NCBI GenBank assembly: GCA_903882805.1
Contig: CAIRYK010000037.1
Coordinates: 1 to 64,000 of the forward strand
Source: an uncultured Bacteroidota bacterium
GTDB taxonomy: Bacteria > Bacteroidota > Bacteroidia > Chitinophagales > Chitinophagaceae
Length of the DNA: 64,000 bases
Reading direction: 5' to 3'
Shown here piece after piece: positions 18,275 to 28,778 of this stretch. Each line of letters starts with the position of its first letter. Positions within the stretch are counted from its first letter, which is position 1. The notes under the pieces were generated by a model. The model saw only the letters and a program-made list of their open reading frames with translations, had not been told where the DNA came from and did not search any database. The position numbers were made by a program, and so were the translations under genes.

Positions 18275-21200
18275 ATGAAGAAGATTTACCTCTTATCGCT
18301 GCTGTGCTTCCTAAGCATGGCAGTTTTCGCACAAGTGGTCTATAACGAAGGTTTTGAGGGAGGCACGGTGCCCCCGACTGGCTGGAGCATAGCGCCCACA
18401 TCTGGTACCAGCAACTGGACCATTGCGCCGGCGAGTCCTACCAACCCGGCAGCGCCCACCCATTCAGGCTCAAAAATGGCCTACTGGAACTCATTTAGCA
18501 TTGGTAATGGCAATGCTGCCAATCTGGTGACACCAGTAATTGACTGGTCGACCAGAGCTGGTGTGCCAACGACCGTAACCATTTGGTGGTACAGAGACCA
18601 GTCGGCGTCTTACAACACGTCAAGCTATTCGCTCGAAGGGGTAACTGCCTATGTAAATACGGCGCCAAACCTTACCGGCGCAGTATCTATGGGCTATGTG
18701 CCCCGCGATGTGGTGTTCCCTACATCGGGCGGCGTAACGGGTACTTCTACCCCGGCTACGCCAGGATGGTACCAGTATACCTTTACAGTACCTACCACTT
18801 ACAACACCGCAGTTAACTATATTATCTTCAATGCATACAGTCAATTTGGCAATAACTGCTATATCGATGACATACAGTGGACAGCCTACCCACCAAGCTG
18901 CACTGGAGCCCCTACTGCAGGCACTGTAAATGCATCTCCATCCAGCGGATGTAGCGCATATACCAGCGCTCTTTCACTAACCGGCGCTTCTACAGCTACC
19001 GGAATTTCTTACCTATGGCAATCATCGCCCGACAACTCAGCATGGTCTGACGTAACAGGCGCTACTAATAGCTTCTACAATGCAGGCATTACCGGCAGCG
19101 TTTACTATCGTTGCAGACTTACCTGCTCTTCAGGCGGCGGAACAGCTACTACCCCAAGTCAATTAATTTCTTTAGCTGCTCCTACTTACGCCACTTTACC
19201 CGTTGTTGAAAGTTTTGAAGGTTCTTGGATCAACGCCTGCGCTACTGCAGATGCGCCTAACAACAGCTGGAGAAACACACCGGCGACCGGCAACCAATCG
19301 TGGAGAAGAGAAGACGATGCACCAGGCGCCAACACGGCAGGCTGGACAGCCCCTACGTCTTACTTGTACTCTCCTGTTTCGAGCGCAGGTTCGCATTCAG
19401 CACGCTTCCATAGTGGCTGGGCATCATCCGGTACTTCTGGCTTTCTTGACCTTTATGTAGATCTTAGCGCATCGGGCACTAAACAACTAAGCTACGATTT
19501 CATCAATATTAATGGTACAGATGTTTTACAGGTGCTTCTGTCTACGGATGGCGGTCTGACGTTTCCCACAACCCTTGATGCCGTGGCAACTGCTGGCTCA
19601 TGGACTAACAGAACAGTAACTACAACTTTAGGAACAACAAACTCTGTAATTCGTTTTAAAACAATTTCCGACTTTGGCAGCACCGATATTGGTGTAGATA
19701 ATGTAAGTCTTATTCAGCTATTGCCATGCTCTAACCCTACCAACCAGCCTACAGCATTAACGCTCACTCCTGGTTTGTTCAACGTAGCAGGTTCATTTAC
19801 CGCAGCAACACCTGCAGTAGATAATTATCTGGTTGTATTGAAAACCACTCCATTCCTGCCAACAGCGCCATCAAACGGCACAAGCTACACAGTAGGCTCT
19901 TCAGCGCTGGGAGGCACAATCGTTTCAGCTGGTCCGTTGACTACTTTCAATGCTACAGGTCTTACTCCGGGCACTACTTATTATTTCACTGTATACTCTT
20001 ATAATTCACTTTGCGGCGGCGGACCATTATATAAGATAAACACTCCGCTTACCGGATTTATTACTACCACAAACTGTGCGCTGAGCGGTGTGAAAACTGT
20101 AGGCGCTACCGGCGACTACCCAACTATCACTGCAGCCATTGGCGCAGTAAATACTTTAGGCTTGGCTGGTCCGGTTGTTATAGAGATTCAGACAAGCTAT
20201 ACCGGCGCCGGCGAAACATTGCCAATTGTTATCAATAGCATTCCCTGCGCAAGCTCTGTAAATACTCTGACTATTCGCCCTCAAGGCCCTTTAACGCTTT
20301 CTGCATCAGTAGCTGGCGCATTACTGGATCTTAATGGAGCTAACTGGGTAATTGTTGATGGTCGCGTTGGATCAACCGGCACTACAAAAGCGCTTACGCT
20401 TAGCAATACAAACACAGCAGGTCAGGATATTCGCTTTATCAACGACGCTTCAAATAACGTTGTGAAATATTGTACCATTCTGGGCTCTTCAACTACTACT
20501 ACAAACGCAAACATCCTGTTCAGCACAACAACCGGCACAACCGGTAACGACAACAACCTGATAGATAATTGCGATGTAATGGATGGCGCAACAACCCCAA
20601 TCAACTGTATCCTTTCATCTGGTACATCTGGTAAAGAAAACAGCGGTAATACAATATCTAACTGTAACATAGCTAACTTCTTTAACGCAAGTACTGCATC
20701 AAACGGCATCTTCCTGACAACTGGTAGCTCTGACTGGACCATATCCAACAACAAAATATACCAGACAGCGCCACGCGCATATACAAGTAGCACTGTTCAC
20801 CGCGGTATATGGATCACCAACACTGCAGGCAACAACTTTGTTGTAACCGGAAACACAGTAGGCTATGCATCGAGCGCCGGTACCGGCACTTATGCAATGA
20901 CCAGCACATTAGCAACCACGTTCCACGGTATTGCCTTGAGCGTAGGTAGCGGTACTGCATCATCTGTACAAAACAACGTTATCAACAATATCAGCCTTTC
21001 TACTACATCGGCTACAGCAACATTGGGCGGTGCATTATGCGGTATCAACGTTACTAACGGTAGTGTTAACATCGGTAACATTACTCCCAATAGAATAGGC
21101 AGTACATCTGGTACTGGCGAAATTACTTTTACCACTACAGGTTCGGGTGGTACAGTTGTGGGTATTAATGGTTCTTCGGCTACGCCTTCTATCGTTAATA

Positions 21201-24200
21201 TTCAGAACAACGTTATTGGCTCTCTTACCGCAAATGGTAGCACAGCAGGCGTTGCCGCTAATATAAACGGAATACAGCTATCGTCTACAGGTATACAGAC
21301 CGTGTCTGGCAATACTATAGGCAGCACAACCGTTGCAAACAGCCTCAATGCTACTACCGTATCTAGTGCTGCACAGATAGTATATGGTATCAACTCAAGC
21401 TCTACATCAGCTGTATCTCCTGTTATTTCAGGTAATACTGTTGCTAATATCACTGGCAATGCTACATCTACAACTGCATTAGTTGCAGGTATATTGCATA
21501 GCGGTTCTGCCGCTGCAGCAATAACAGGCAATACCATCACCAATGTTACCGGAGGTTCTGCAAACACTTTGCTCTCTGGCCAAACTGGCGTGTGCGGTAT
21601 TGCATTTACTGGCGCGGGCGCGGGAACAATCTCGCAGAATACGGTCAACACAATTACGAACACCAACACAGCGGCTGTTCAATCGAATGTAGCAGGTATT
21701 GGTATTACAAGCGCAACAACACCGACAATAACACGCAACAGGATTTACGACCTGCGTAATGCGTCTACTGGAACTACCACCACTACTCCCCCTACCGCAA
21801 TAGGCATCAACATTGGCAACGTAACCACAAGCGCTACTATTGCCAACAACATGATATCGTTGGGTAACGGACAGACAAGCAACACTGCATTTACTGGTAT
21901 CATGAACAATGCTACCACTACTGCGGTATTGGGCATTTACCACAACTCTGTAAACATAGAAGGTACAGTAACTGCCGGCGCGCTGGCTACTGCTGCGTTC
22001 CACAGAGGAAACAACACAGCTACTGCAGTAACATCTACAGTAGACATTAAAAACAACATATTTGTAAACAACCGCGCAGGCGGAACAGGTAAACATTATG
22101 CAATAGCTAATGCTATTAATGCAACTGCCAGCACAACAGGCTGGGGCGTATTGGCCAGCAACTACAACATACTGAATGCTGCAAACAGCGCTACAGTAGG
22201 TTACTGGAGCGCTGATCAGGCATTTGCGGGTTGGAAAACAGCATCTGCAAGCGATAATAATTCCTATACGGCATCTGTAGTTAACTGGATAAGCACTGCA
22301 ACAGGCAACCTGCATACCAACATGCTTTTTGCAAACAACGTAGAGTCGCACGGTACTGTAATAGCAGCTGTTAACACAGATTACGACAATGATGCTCGCC
22401 CAGGTCCGGTAGGTTCAATCAATGGCGGTGGATTTGCACCTGATTTAGGAGCCGACGAATACGATGGCGTTCCGTTGGATAATCTGGCGCCTATTATTTC
22501 TTACACTACTTTGTTGCCAGCCTGCTCTACAGGCGACAGAACATTTACAGCCTCTATTGCTGATCCGGGTAGCGTACCGTTGCCTGGTTCTGGTATCGAG
22601 CCAAGAGTATACTTCAAGAAAGGAATAGCCGGCACATGGTTAAGCCGTCCGGGCACATTGTCGAGCGGCACCTACCTTAGCGGCACATGGAGTTTCACTA
22701 TTCCTGCAGCCGATATGGGCGGCGTATCTTTGGGCGACCAGATTTTCTATTATGTAATAGCGCAAGATAACCTTGGCAACATTGGTTCTAATCCACTTGC
22801 CGGAATGGTTGCTACTAACGTAAACACAGTAACCACACCTCCTACTACACCTAATAACTACACTGTTGTGCCAGCCATAGGCGGTACATACAACGTAGGA
22901 ACTGCAGGTTCGTTTGCAACGCTTAGCGCTGCGGTAGCCGCTTACAACTCATCATGCCTTACTGGTCCGGTTACCTTCAACCTTACCGACCCTGCATACA
23001 CAGGCCCAGGTGAAACATTCCCAATAGCTATCAACGCAAACGTTTTCTCGAGCGCTGTAAATACGCTAACGATTCAACCAGCGGCTGGTATAGCGGCAAA
23101 CATTACATCAGCAGGCACAGCAACAGCAGTGTTCAAACTGGTAAATGCTTCTTATGTAACTATCGACGGCGTTAACGCGGGCGGTTCAAGCCTTACACTA
23201 ACCAACAACAGCACTGCCACAAGCGCAGATGTATGGTTGGCAAGCGCAAGCGGAACAGGCAACAAGTACATTACATTGAAAAACATGACCATGTTCGGAC
23301 GCACAAACACAACCGCTGCCGACTGGTGTATATTGGCTTCAGTTGATAATACTACTCCAAATACAAATGCAGGGGCCAACAATGACAACATAACTATTCA
23401 AGGCAACAACTGCCTGAGAAGCGGTTATGCGATCTATGTAAACGGCTCTGCGGCGGTATCTGCGGGCGGCGATGATAGCTGGAACATCACAGGCAACACT
23501 TTTGGTCCATCTGCATACAGTACAGTAAACAACATGGGCTACAATGGTATGTTCTTGCAGAATATGGTGAACCCTACAATTGCTAGCAACACTATGCAGC
23601 AAATAGGATTAACTACTACTACATCACAAACAGTAGGTATCTATTTCTCTAGCAATGTAACCGGAGCTGTTGTAACTAACAACAACATCAACAATATCAA
23701 CGCTCTTGCATCTGTAAGCGGAACAAGTTCTGTTTGCGGTATATATCTGGGTACCAATGTATTGAATACCACTATCACCAAAAACACGCTAACTGCCATC
23801 AATAACATGGCAACCGGCGGTTGGGGTGTAAGAGGCATTATGGTTAATACCGGTTCTAATGTTACCAATGCAACCATTGCTAACAACAGTATCTCTGACA
23901 TTTATAACTATTCTGATGCCAGCGCCATTTACTGGGCTATGGGTATTGCTATTGAAGGCACATCGGCAGGCGTAAAAGTGTACAATAACTCTGTAAATCT
24001 GTTTGGCGACCACGTTGGTCTTACATCAGCTACAGGGTCTGCTTGTTTCTTCGCAAATACCTCAACAGGCGGCATAGATCTCAGAAACAACATCTTTGTA
24101 AACACATATAGCAACACATCGTCTTCAACAGATAAAGGTTGGGCAATCAACTCAGCAGCTCCAAGCTCTGCGTTTACCAACATAGACAACAACAACTATT

Positions 24201-27200
24201 TTGTTGCTTCTCCAAACGTGTTGGGTTTAATTGCGACAACAGATCGCCCATCGTTGGCTACAATTGTTACAGGTTTTGGCGGTAATACTTTCTCTACCAA
24301 CATACAGCCAACTTTTGTGTCAAACACAGATCTGCACCTTACCTCAGTAAGCGGCAATGCTGGTCTTACATCAGGTGTTCCGTTGGCTAGTGTTACTACC
24401 GACATTGATGGTCTGAACCGCGACGCCGTTCGTCCAACAATGGGTATCAACGAGGTATCAACTCCGGTAACCATTCCAGTCGGACCAAGAGCATGTCTTG
24501 GCGCTACCAGCGCAATACTTGCTTATACCAATGCAGCAAGCAATGCTTCAAAATTCAGTATAGTGTGGAATAGCGCAGCGCTGGCCGCAGGCTTAACCAA
24601 CATTACCAATGCAACCCTTACTCCCGGTGCAATATCGTTTGCAGTGCCAACTACAATTTCTACCGGCGTTTATACCGGTACTATGACAGTGGGTAACAGC
24701 ATCGTTACCAGCGCAGGCGTTGTATTCGACTTTACAGTAGACCCAGCTCCTTCTCTTACAGACGTTACCAGCACTACTCCAGTGTGCGCTGGCTCTACGC
24801 TTACACTATCGGCAAATGGCCCAGTGAACGTAACGGGCTATACTTGGACAGGTCCGGTAGCAATTACCGACGCTACATTGGCGACTGCTACAGTGCCAAC
24901 AGTAACATCGGCCGCAGCAGGTACCTACACAGTAGCTGTAAACAACGGTACTGGAAACGGTTGTCGCGTAGCTTATACTACATCGGTTACTGTTAACCCT
25001 CAACCAAACGTTGCCAGCTTTACTACATCAACCAACCTCCCTTGCCAGAACACAGCTGCAACTGTAACTGTAAACTCGACAAGCTTGGGTAGCGGCACGT
25101 TTACAGTAGTTTACGATTTATCCGGCGCTAACGTATCTACTGGCAACACAGCTACATTGGTTATGAGCGGCGGCACAGGTTCGTTTAGCTCTGTTACTAT
25201 GGCAAATGCTGGCGTTACTACAATCACCTTAACAGGCATTACAAATGCCTTGGGTTGTACACGCACACTAACCACAGGCAACAACTACACACTTTTTGTG
25301 TACCCTGCTCCAATAGCTAACAACGTAACTGGTACCGGCGCATACTGCGCAGGCGGCGCTGGTCTGGAAGTTATGCTTGATGCATCTGAAGCAGACGTAG
25401 AATACCAACTGTATGATGGTACAACAATGGTGGGTAGCGTGGTTCCTGGCGCATTAGATGGGTCAGCTATCAGCTTCGGCTTCCAGACAACTGCAACCAC
25501 TTATACTGTTGAAGGACGTAATACCGTAACCGGCTGCTTGAATACTATGGCCGGAAGCGCCACAATTACTATCAATCCGTTGCCAACGCAGCACGATATC
25601 ACTGGCGGCGGTCATTACTGCGCTGGCGGTACAGGCGTATCTGTAGGCTTAGATACATCTGATGCTGGTATAACTTATCAACTATACCTTGATGGCGTTC
25701 CTGTATTAAGCCCACTGGCAGGTACAGGTTCTTCACTCGACTTCGGCTTACAAACAACTCCGGGCGTTTATAACATCGTTGCTACCGACGACATTACACT
25801 TTGTACACAAACAATGAACGGTAGCGATACTGTAGTTGCAGATGTACTTCCAGTGGTGTACAATGTGATTGGCGGCGGCGCTTATTGCGCTACAGGCACA
25901 GGTGTAGATGTAGCAATTGATGGTTCAGAAACCGGCATCAGCTATCAGCTCGTGTTGGACGGAACTCCACTTACAGGCCTTACTTCAGGAACAGGCGACA
26001 CACTACACCTTGGTTTGCAAACAGCAGCCGGATTATATACTGTGATTGCAACCAACGACGCTACTCATTGCGCAAGCGATATGAGCGCTAATGCTACAGT
26101 ATCTATCAATCCGCTGCCAGCATTGCACACTGTAACCGGCGGCGGCAACTATTGCGCGGGCGGAACAGGCGTATCTGTTGGTCTTGACTCAGCAAATGGA
26201 GGTTTCAACTACGAACTATATAACGGTACAACATCTGTAACAATCATTCCAGGCGCCGAAGCGGCTATCGATTACGGCTTGCACACAGCTGCCGGTACCT
26301 ATACTGTTGTAGCTATCGATACACTTACGCTTTGTAGCGTTACAATGACCGGTTCTGCAACAATTGGCATCAATCCATTGCCTACCGACATCACTGTATC
26401 AGCCGGCGGCGCTTATTGCGCAGGCGGTACAGGCGTCGAAATTTCATTGCCTACTTCACAGGCAGGTATTCGTTATCAGGTTTACGATAGCGTTGGCGCT
26501 GTTGGCACATCTGTTGACGGTACAGGAACTCGTATCAGCTTTGGCTTCTTTACCGGCGCAGGCGCACATACCGTAATAGCTACCGACACAACTACTTCTT
26601 GTGTTAATACTATGAGCGGCAGCGCAATCATCACTATCAATCCATTGCCAGTTGTTTATACCGTAACAGGCGGCGGCAACTATTGCCCATCTGGCGCAGG
26701 CGTACATGTAGGCCTGAGCAGCTCAGTATCTGGCTTAACTTATCAGCTGTATAACGGAACTACCCCAATCGGTAGCCCGCTTGCAGGCGTTGATTCAGCG
26801 CTCGATTTCGGATTGCAAACATTGTTGGGTACTTATACTGCAATTGGTCGCGACACAACAACCGGCTGTACTGCAAACATGGCAGGCAGCGCGTTTATCA
26901 ATCACCATGCTCTACCAGTAGTGCACACAGTTACCGGCGGCGGTAGCTATTGCGCAAGCGGCGCAGGCTTGGCAGTTGGTCTCGATAGCTCATCTGCAGG
27001 CGTTAACTACCAATTGTATTATGGCACAACTGCTTTAGGCAGCGTAGTGGCAGGCGCAGACGCGCCAATCAGCTTTGGTTTACAAACAGGCGGCGGCAGC
27101 TACACAGTAGTGGCTACCGACACTACCACTACATGTACCAGCAATATGAGCGGCAGAGCAACTATTACAGTTCTTCCACTTGCATTCCCCGATGTAGCAG

Positions 27201-28270
27201 TTGCAACATCTACCGGAGCTAATGTGTGTGCAGGTACAAGCGTTACCTTCAGCGCGGCTGTAACACTTGGCGGCACTGCTCCAAGATACCAGTGGAAAGT
27301 AAACGGAACTAACGTTGGCGGCGATACAACAGCTTATACTTATGTGCCAAACAACGGCGACAGAGTGAGCGTAATGCTGAGAAGCAACGAAGTATGCGCG
27401 ACTCCTGATACCGTAAGCGACACCGTAACAATGACTGTAAATGCTATCCAGACTCCATCTATATCTGTAGCAGCCGATGGCGGTAACAGAATATGTCAGG
27501 GCTCTGCGGTAACATTCAATGCTACTACTACATTCGGAGGTTCTACCCCATCTTACTTATGGCTCAACCACGGCGTACCAGTAGGCAGCAGCGCTTCGCT
27601 TACTTATGTTCCTACCGACGGCGATATCATCTCTTGCGTATTCACCAGCAACTATACTTGCCGCTCTATCACTACTGTTTACAGTAATGACGTGCCGCTG
27701 ACAGTTGTTACGGCTGTAATTCCTTCAGTTGAAATCACTTCTCTGTCAGGTTCAATAGTAGGTCCTGGTAAATACGACACACTTGTGGCAACCGTTACAA
27801 ACGGCGGCACTGCTCCTATCTATCAGTGGTACATAGGTTCTACTTTGGTAACAGGCGTAACAGGCAATACGTTGATCCGCAACAACTTTGTTAACGGCGA
27901 TTCAGTAACTGTGGTTGTTACAAATTCAGATGTTTGTCACCTATCTACATTCAACTCCATCTTTATCAAGATTGGCAATGTAAGCGTTAAGAACGTGACA
28001 GCAGGGGTAAGCGACATCAAATTGTTGCCAAACCCTAACAAAGGTGAGTTTGCAATAAAAGGCACACTAGCTACCAGCATCGATCAGAATGTAACTGTAG
28101 AAGTTACCAATATGCTCGGTCAGGTAGTATATAAAGGCTCAGTTTTTGCACGCAATGGTATCATAGACGAAAAAATCCAACTGAACTCTTCATTGGCAAA
28201 TGGCATGTATATGCTTAACCTCCACACAGATGCGGAGACTAAAGTATTCCACATGGTTATTGAGCAATAA
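18275..28270 (+). CDS. Giant T9SS-secreted surface protein (3331 residues)
   Basis: An intact 10-kb gene. A signal peptide (IYLLSLLCFLSMAVFA) is followed by a cleaved-adhesin-like domain (about 23-205), an Ig-like domain (to about 305), a second adhesin-like domain (to about 485), a fibronectin III-like domain (to about 600), a first beta-helix region (about 605-1400, many N-N-x-I turns), an Ig-like linker, a second beta-helix region (about 1530-2055), three Ig-like domains, seven 88-residue repeats (about 2349-2970), three more Ig-like domains and a type A T9SS sorting domain (LLPNPNKGEF to the end). It is rich in Thr, Ser, Gly and Asn with few charges. By family knowledge it is exported by T9SS and attached to or released from the surface. 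Adhesion or glycan binding is inference. It is a single-gene unit with its own promoter and terminator. Confidence 0.9.
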   Translation: MKKIYLLSLLCFLSMAVFAQVVYNEGFEGGTVPPTGWSIAPTSGTSNWTIAPASPTNPAAPTHSGSKMAYWNSFSIGNGNAANLVTPVIDWSTRAGVPTTVTIWWYRDQSASYNTSSYSLEGVTAYVNTAPNLTGAVSMGYVPRDVVFPTSGGVTGTSTPATPGWYQYTFTVPTTYNTAVNYIIFNAYSQFGNNCYIDDIQWTAYPPSCTGAPTAGTVNASPSSGCSAYTSALSLTGASTATGISYLWQSSPDNSAWSDVTGATNSFYNAGITGSVYYRCRLTCSSGGGTATTPSQLISLAAPTYATLPVVESFEGSWINACATADAPNNSWRNTPATGNQSWRREDDAPGANTAGWTAPTSYLYSPVSSAGSHSARFHSGWASSGTSGFLDLYVDLSASGTKQLSYDFININGTDVLQVLLSTDGGLTFPTTLDAVATAGSWTNRTVTTTLGTTNSVIRFKTISDFGSTDIGVDNVSLIQLLPCSNPTNQPTALTLTPGLFNVAGSFTAATPAVDNYLVVLKTTPFLPTAPSNGTSYTVGSSALGGTIVSAGPLTTFNATGLTPGTTYYFTVYSYNSLCGGGPLYKINTPLTGFITTTNCALSGVKTVGATGDYPTITAAIGAVNTLGLAGPVVIEIQTSYTGAGETLPIVINSIPCASSVNTLTIRPQGPLTLSASVAGALLDLNGANWVIVDGRVGSTGTTKALTLSNTNTAGQDIRFINDASNNVVKYCTILGSSTTTTNANILFSTTTGTTGNDNNLIDNCDVMDGATTPINCILSSGTSGKENSGNTISNCNIANFFNASTASNGIFLTTGSSDWTISNNKIYQTAPRAYTSSTVHRGIWITNTAGNNFVVTGNTVGYASSAGTGTYAMTSTLATTFHGIALSVGSGTASSVQNNVINNISLSTTSATATLGGALCGINVTNGSVNIGNITPNRIGSTSGTGEITFTTTGSGGTVVGINGSSATPSIVNIQNNVIGSLTANGSTAGVAANINGIQLSSTGIQTVSGNTIGSTTVANSLNATTVSSAAQIVYGINSSSTSAVSPVISGNTVANITGNATSTTALVAGILHSGSAAAAITGNTITNVTGGSANTLLSGQTGVCGIAFTGAGAGTISQNTVNTITNTNTAAVQSNVAGIGITSATTPTITRNRIYDLRNASTGTTTTTPPTAIGINIGNVTTSATIANNMISLGNGQTSNTAFTGIMNNATTTAVLGIYHNSVNIEGTVTAGALATAAFHRGNNTATAVTSTVDIKNNIFVNNRAGGTGKHYAIANAINATASTTGWGVLASNYNILNAANSATVGYWSADQAFAGWKTASASDNNSYTASVVNWISTATGNLHTNMLFANNVESHGTVIAAVNTDYDNDARPGPVGSINGGGFAPDLGADEYDGVPLDNLAPIISYTTLLPACSTGDRTFTASIADPGSVPLPGSGIEPRVYFKKGIAGTWLSRPGTLSSGTYLSGTWSFTIPAADMGGVSLGDQIFYYVIAQDNLGNIGSNPLAGMVATNVNTVTTPPTTPNNYTVVPAIGGTYNVGTAGSFATLSAAVAAYNSSCLTGPVTFNLTDPAYTGPGETFPIAINANVFSSAVNTLTIQPAAGIAANITSAGTATAVFKLVNASYVTIDGVNAGGSSLTLTNNSTATSADVWLASASGTGNKYITLKNMTMFGRTNTTAADWCILASVDNTTPNTNAGANNDNITIQGNNCLRSGYAIYVNGSAAVSAGGDDSWNITGNTFGPSAYSTVNNMGYNGMFLQNMVNPTIASNTMQQIGLTTTTSQTVGIYFSSNVTGAVVTNNNINNINALASVSGTSSVCGIYLGTNVLNTTITKNTLTAINNMATGGWGVRGIMVNTGSNVTNATIANNSISDIYNYSDASAIYWAMGIAIEGTSAGVKVYNNSVNLFGDHVGLTSATGSACFFANTSTGGIDLRNNIFVNTYSNTSSSTDKGWAINSAAPSSAFTNIDNNNYFVASPNVLGLIATTDRPSLATIVTGFGGNTFSTNIQPTFVSNTDLHLTSVSGNAGLTSGVPLASVTTDIDGLNRDAVRPTMGINEVSTPVTIPVGPRACLGATSAILAYTNAASNASKFSIVWNSAALAAGLTNITNATLTPGAISFAVPTTISTGVYTGTMTVGNSIVTSAGVVFDFTVDPAPSLTDVTSTTPVCAGSTLTLSANGPVNVTGYTWTGPVAITDATLATATVPTVTSAAAGTYTVAVNNGTGNGCRVAYTTSVTVNPQPNVASFTTSTNLPCQNTAATVTVNSTSLGSGTFTVVYDLSGANVSTGNTATLVMSGGTGSFSSVTMANAGVTTITLTGITNALGCTRTLTTGNNYTLFVYPAPIANNVTGTGAYCAGGAGLEVMLDASEADVEYQLYDGTTMVGSVVPGALDGSAISFGFQTTATTYTVEGRNTVTGCLNTMAGSATITINPLPTQHDITGGGHYCAGGTGVSVGLDTSDAGITYQLYLDGVPVLSPLAGTGSSLDFGLQTTPGVYNIVATDDITLCTQTMNGSDTVVADVLPVVYNVIGGGAYCATGTGVDVAIDGSETGISYQLVLDGTPLTGLTSGTGDTLHLGLQTAAGLYTVIATNDATHCASDMSANATVSINPLPALHTVTGGGNYCAGGTGVSVGLDSANGGFNYELYNGTTSVTIIPGAEAAIDYGLHTAAGTYTVVAIDTLTLCSVTMTGSATIGINPLPTDITVSAGGAYCAGGTGVEISLPTSQAGIRYQVYDSVGAVGTSVDGTGTRISFGFFTGAGAHTVIATDTTTSCVNTMSGSAIITINPLPVVYTVTGGGNYCPSGAGVHVGLSSSVSGLTYQLYNGTTPIGSPLAGVDSALDFGLQTLLGTYTAIGRDTTTGCTANMAGSAFINHHALPVVHTVTGGGSYCASGAGLAVGLDSSSAGVNYQLYYGTTALGSVVAGADAPISFGLQTGGGSYTVVATDTTTTCTSNMSGRATITVLPLAFPDVAVATSTGANVCAGTSVTFSAAVTLGGTAPRYQWKVNGTNVGGDTTAYTYVPNNGDRVSVMLRSNEVCATPDTVSDTVTMTVNAIQTPSISVAADGGNRICQGSAVTFNATTTFGGSTPSYLWLNHGVPVGSSASLTYVPTDGDIISCVFTSNYTCRSITTVYSNDVPLTVVTAVIPSVEITSLSGSIVGPGKYDTLVATVTNGGTAPIYQWYIGSTLVTGVTGNTLIRNNFVNGDSVTVVVTNSDVCHLSTFNSIFIKIGNVSVKNVTAGVSDIKLLPNPNKGEFAIKGTLATSIDQNVTVEVTNMLGQVVYKGSVFARNGIIDEKIQLNSSLANGMYMLNLHTDAETKVFHMVIEQ
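25319..27185 (+). repeat. Seven in-frame repeats of about 267 bp in the giant gene
   Basis: Seven consecutive units, each starting near a GGGxYC motif at about 25342, 25612, 25881, 26148, 26411, 26678 and 26946, encode about 88-89 residues each. The shared pattern is VTGGGNYCAGGTGVSVGL, then YQLY, a FGLQT segment, YTVVATD, a second Cys and NPLP. The two conserved Cys per unit probably form a disulfide. Units differ at many positions, so recombination between them is not very recent. Confidence 0.85.
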
Positions 28271-28297
28271 CTTTCAGTTTAATCGGTTAAAAAAGGT

Positions 28298-28331
28298 AAG
28301 GTCTGGCAATTTCGCCGGACCTTATTTTTTT
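28298..28331 (+). terminator. Intrinsic terminator of the giant gene
   Basis: A 10-bp stem, AAGGTCTGGC with GCCGGACCTT (one G-T pair), and a 6-base loop, followed by ATTTTTTT. It lies 27 bp after the stop codon. Confidence 0.85.
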
Positions 28332-28778
28332 GCCTTTTCGAACACCCGATATTACTTTATACTAACTTAGAATAGTCATGCCATTGGACAATAGCATTAT
28401 TAAAGCATTTGCAACAAATGAGCGCTACCTGACTTGAAACGCGGAACCTTGTATTCAGAAAAAGTAACCTAATACCATTTGGACATTAACAATCACCATG
28501 CAGGCATTGTTGCCTCAGTACGGGGCGCAGCTTGCAAATAACGCATAACGCAACTATAAACGTATTGTACCTAACGGCGCAATGACATGCGTTGGCGCCA
28601 AATTTTAGTCGATTTGGTATAATACACTTAATCTGCCGACTATTTGCTTGAAACGGCAATAAGTGAGCGAAGGCAGGCGCTATCAGACAGGAAGTATAAT
28701 TCCAGGAAACTTTGCATTAGGAGAGATGTCGAGCGTTAATTTAAGTTGGGTAAACAGTCACCCATATAAATGCGGTAT
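28332..28778. other. Intergenic stretch without a recognised gene
   Basis: About 450 bp between the giant gene and the convergent kinase gene. No reading frame with a plausible start or family match was found on either strand, and I see no tRNA or clear structured RNA. A small palindrome TTGGCGCCAA lies near 28593. Confidence 0.5.

Noticed and set aside
21479-22351. 290-residue ORF on the minus strand
   Set aside because: It lies inside the giant T9SS gene and has Cys and Ser-rich composition caused by the Thr/Ala codons on the other strand, and no motif.
28332-28778. Structured RNA or tRNA
   Set aside because: No cloverleaf, no T-loop sequence and no conserved RNA pattern was visible in this stretch.
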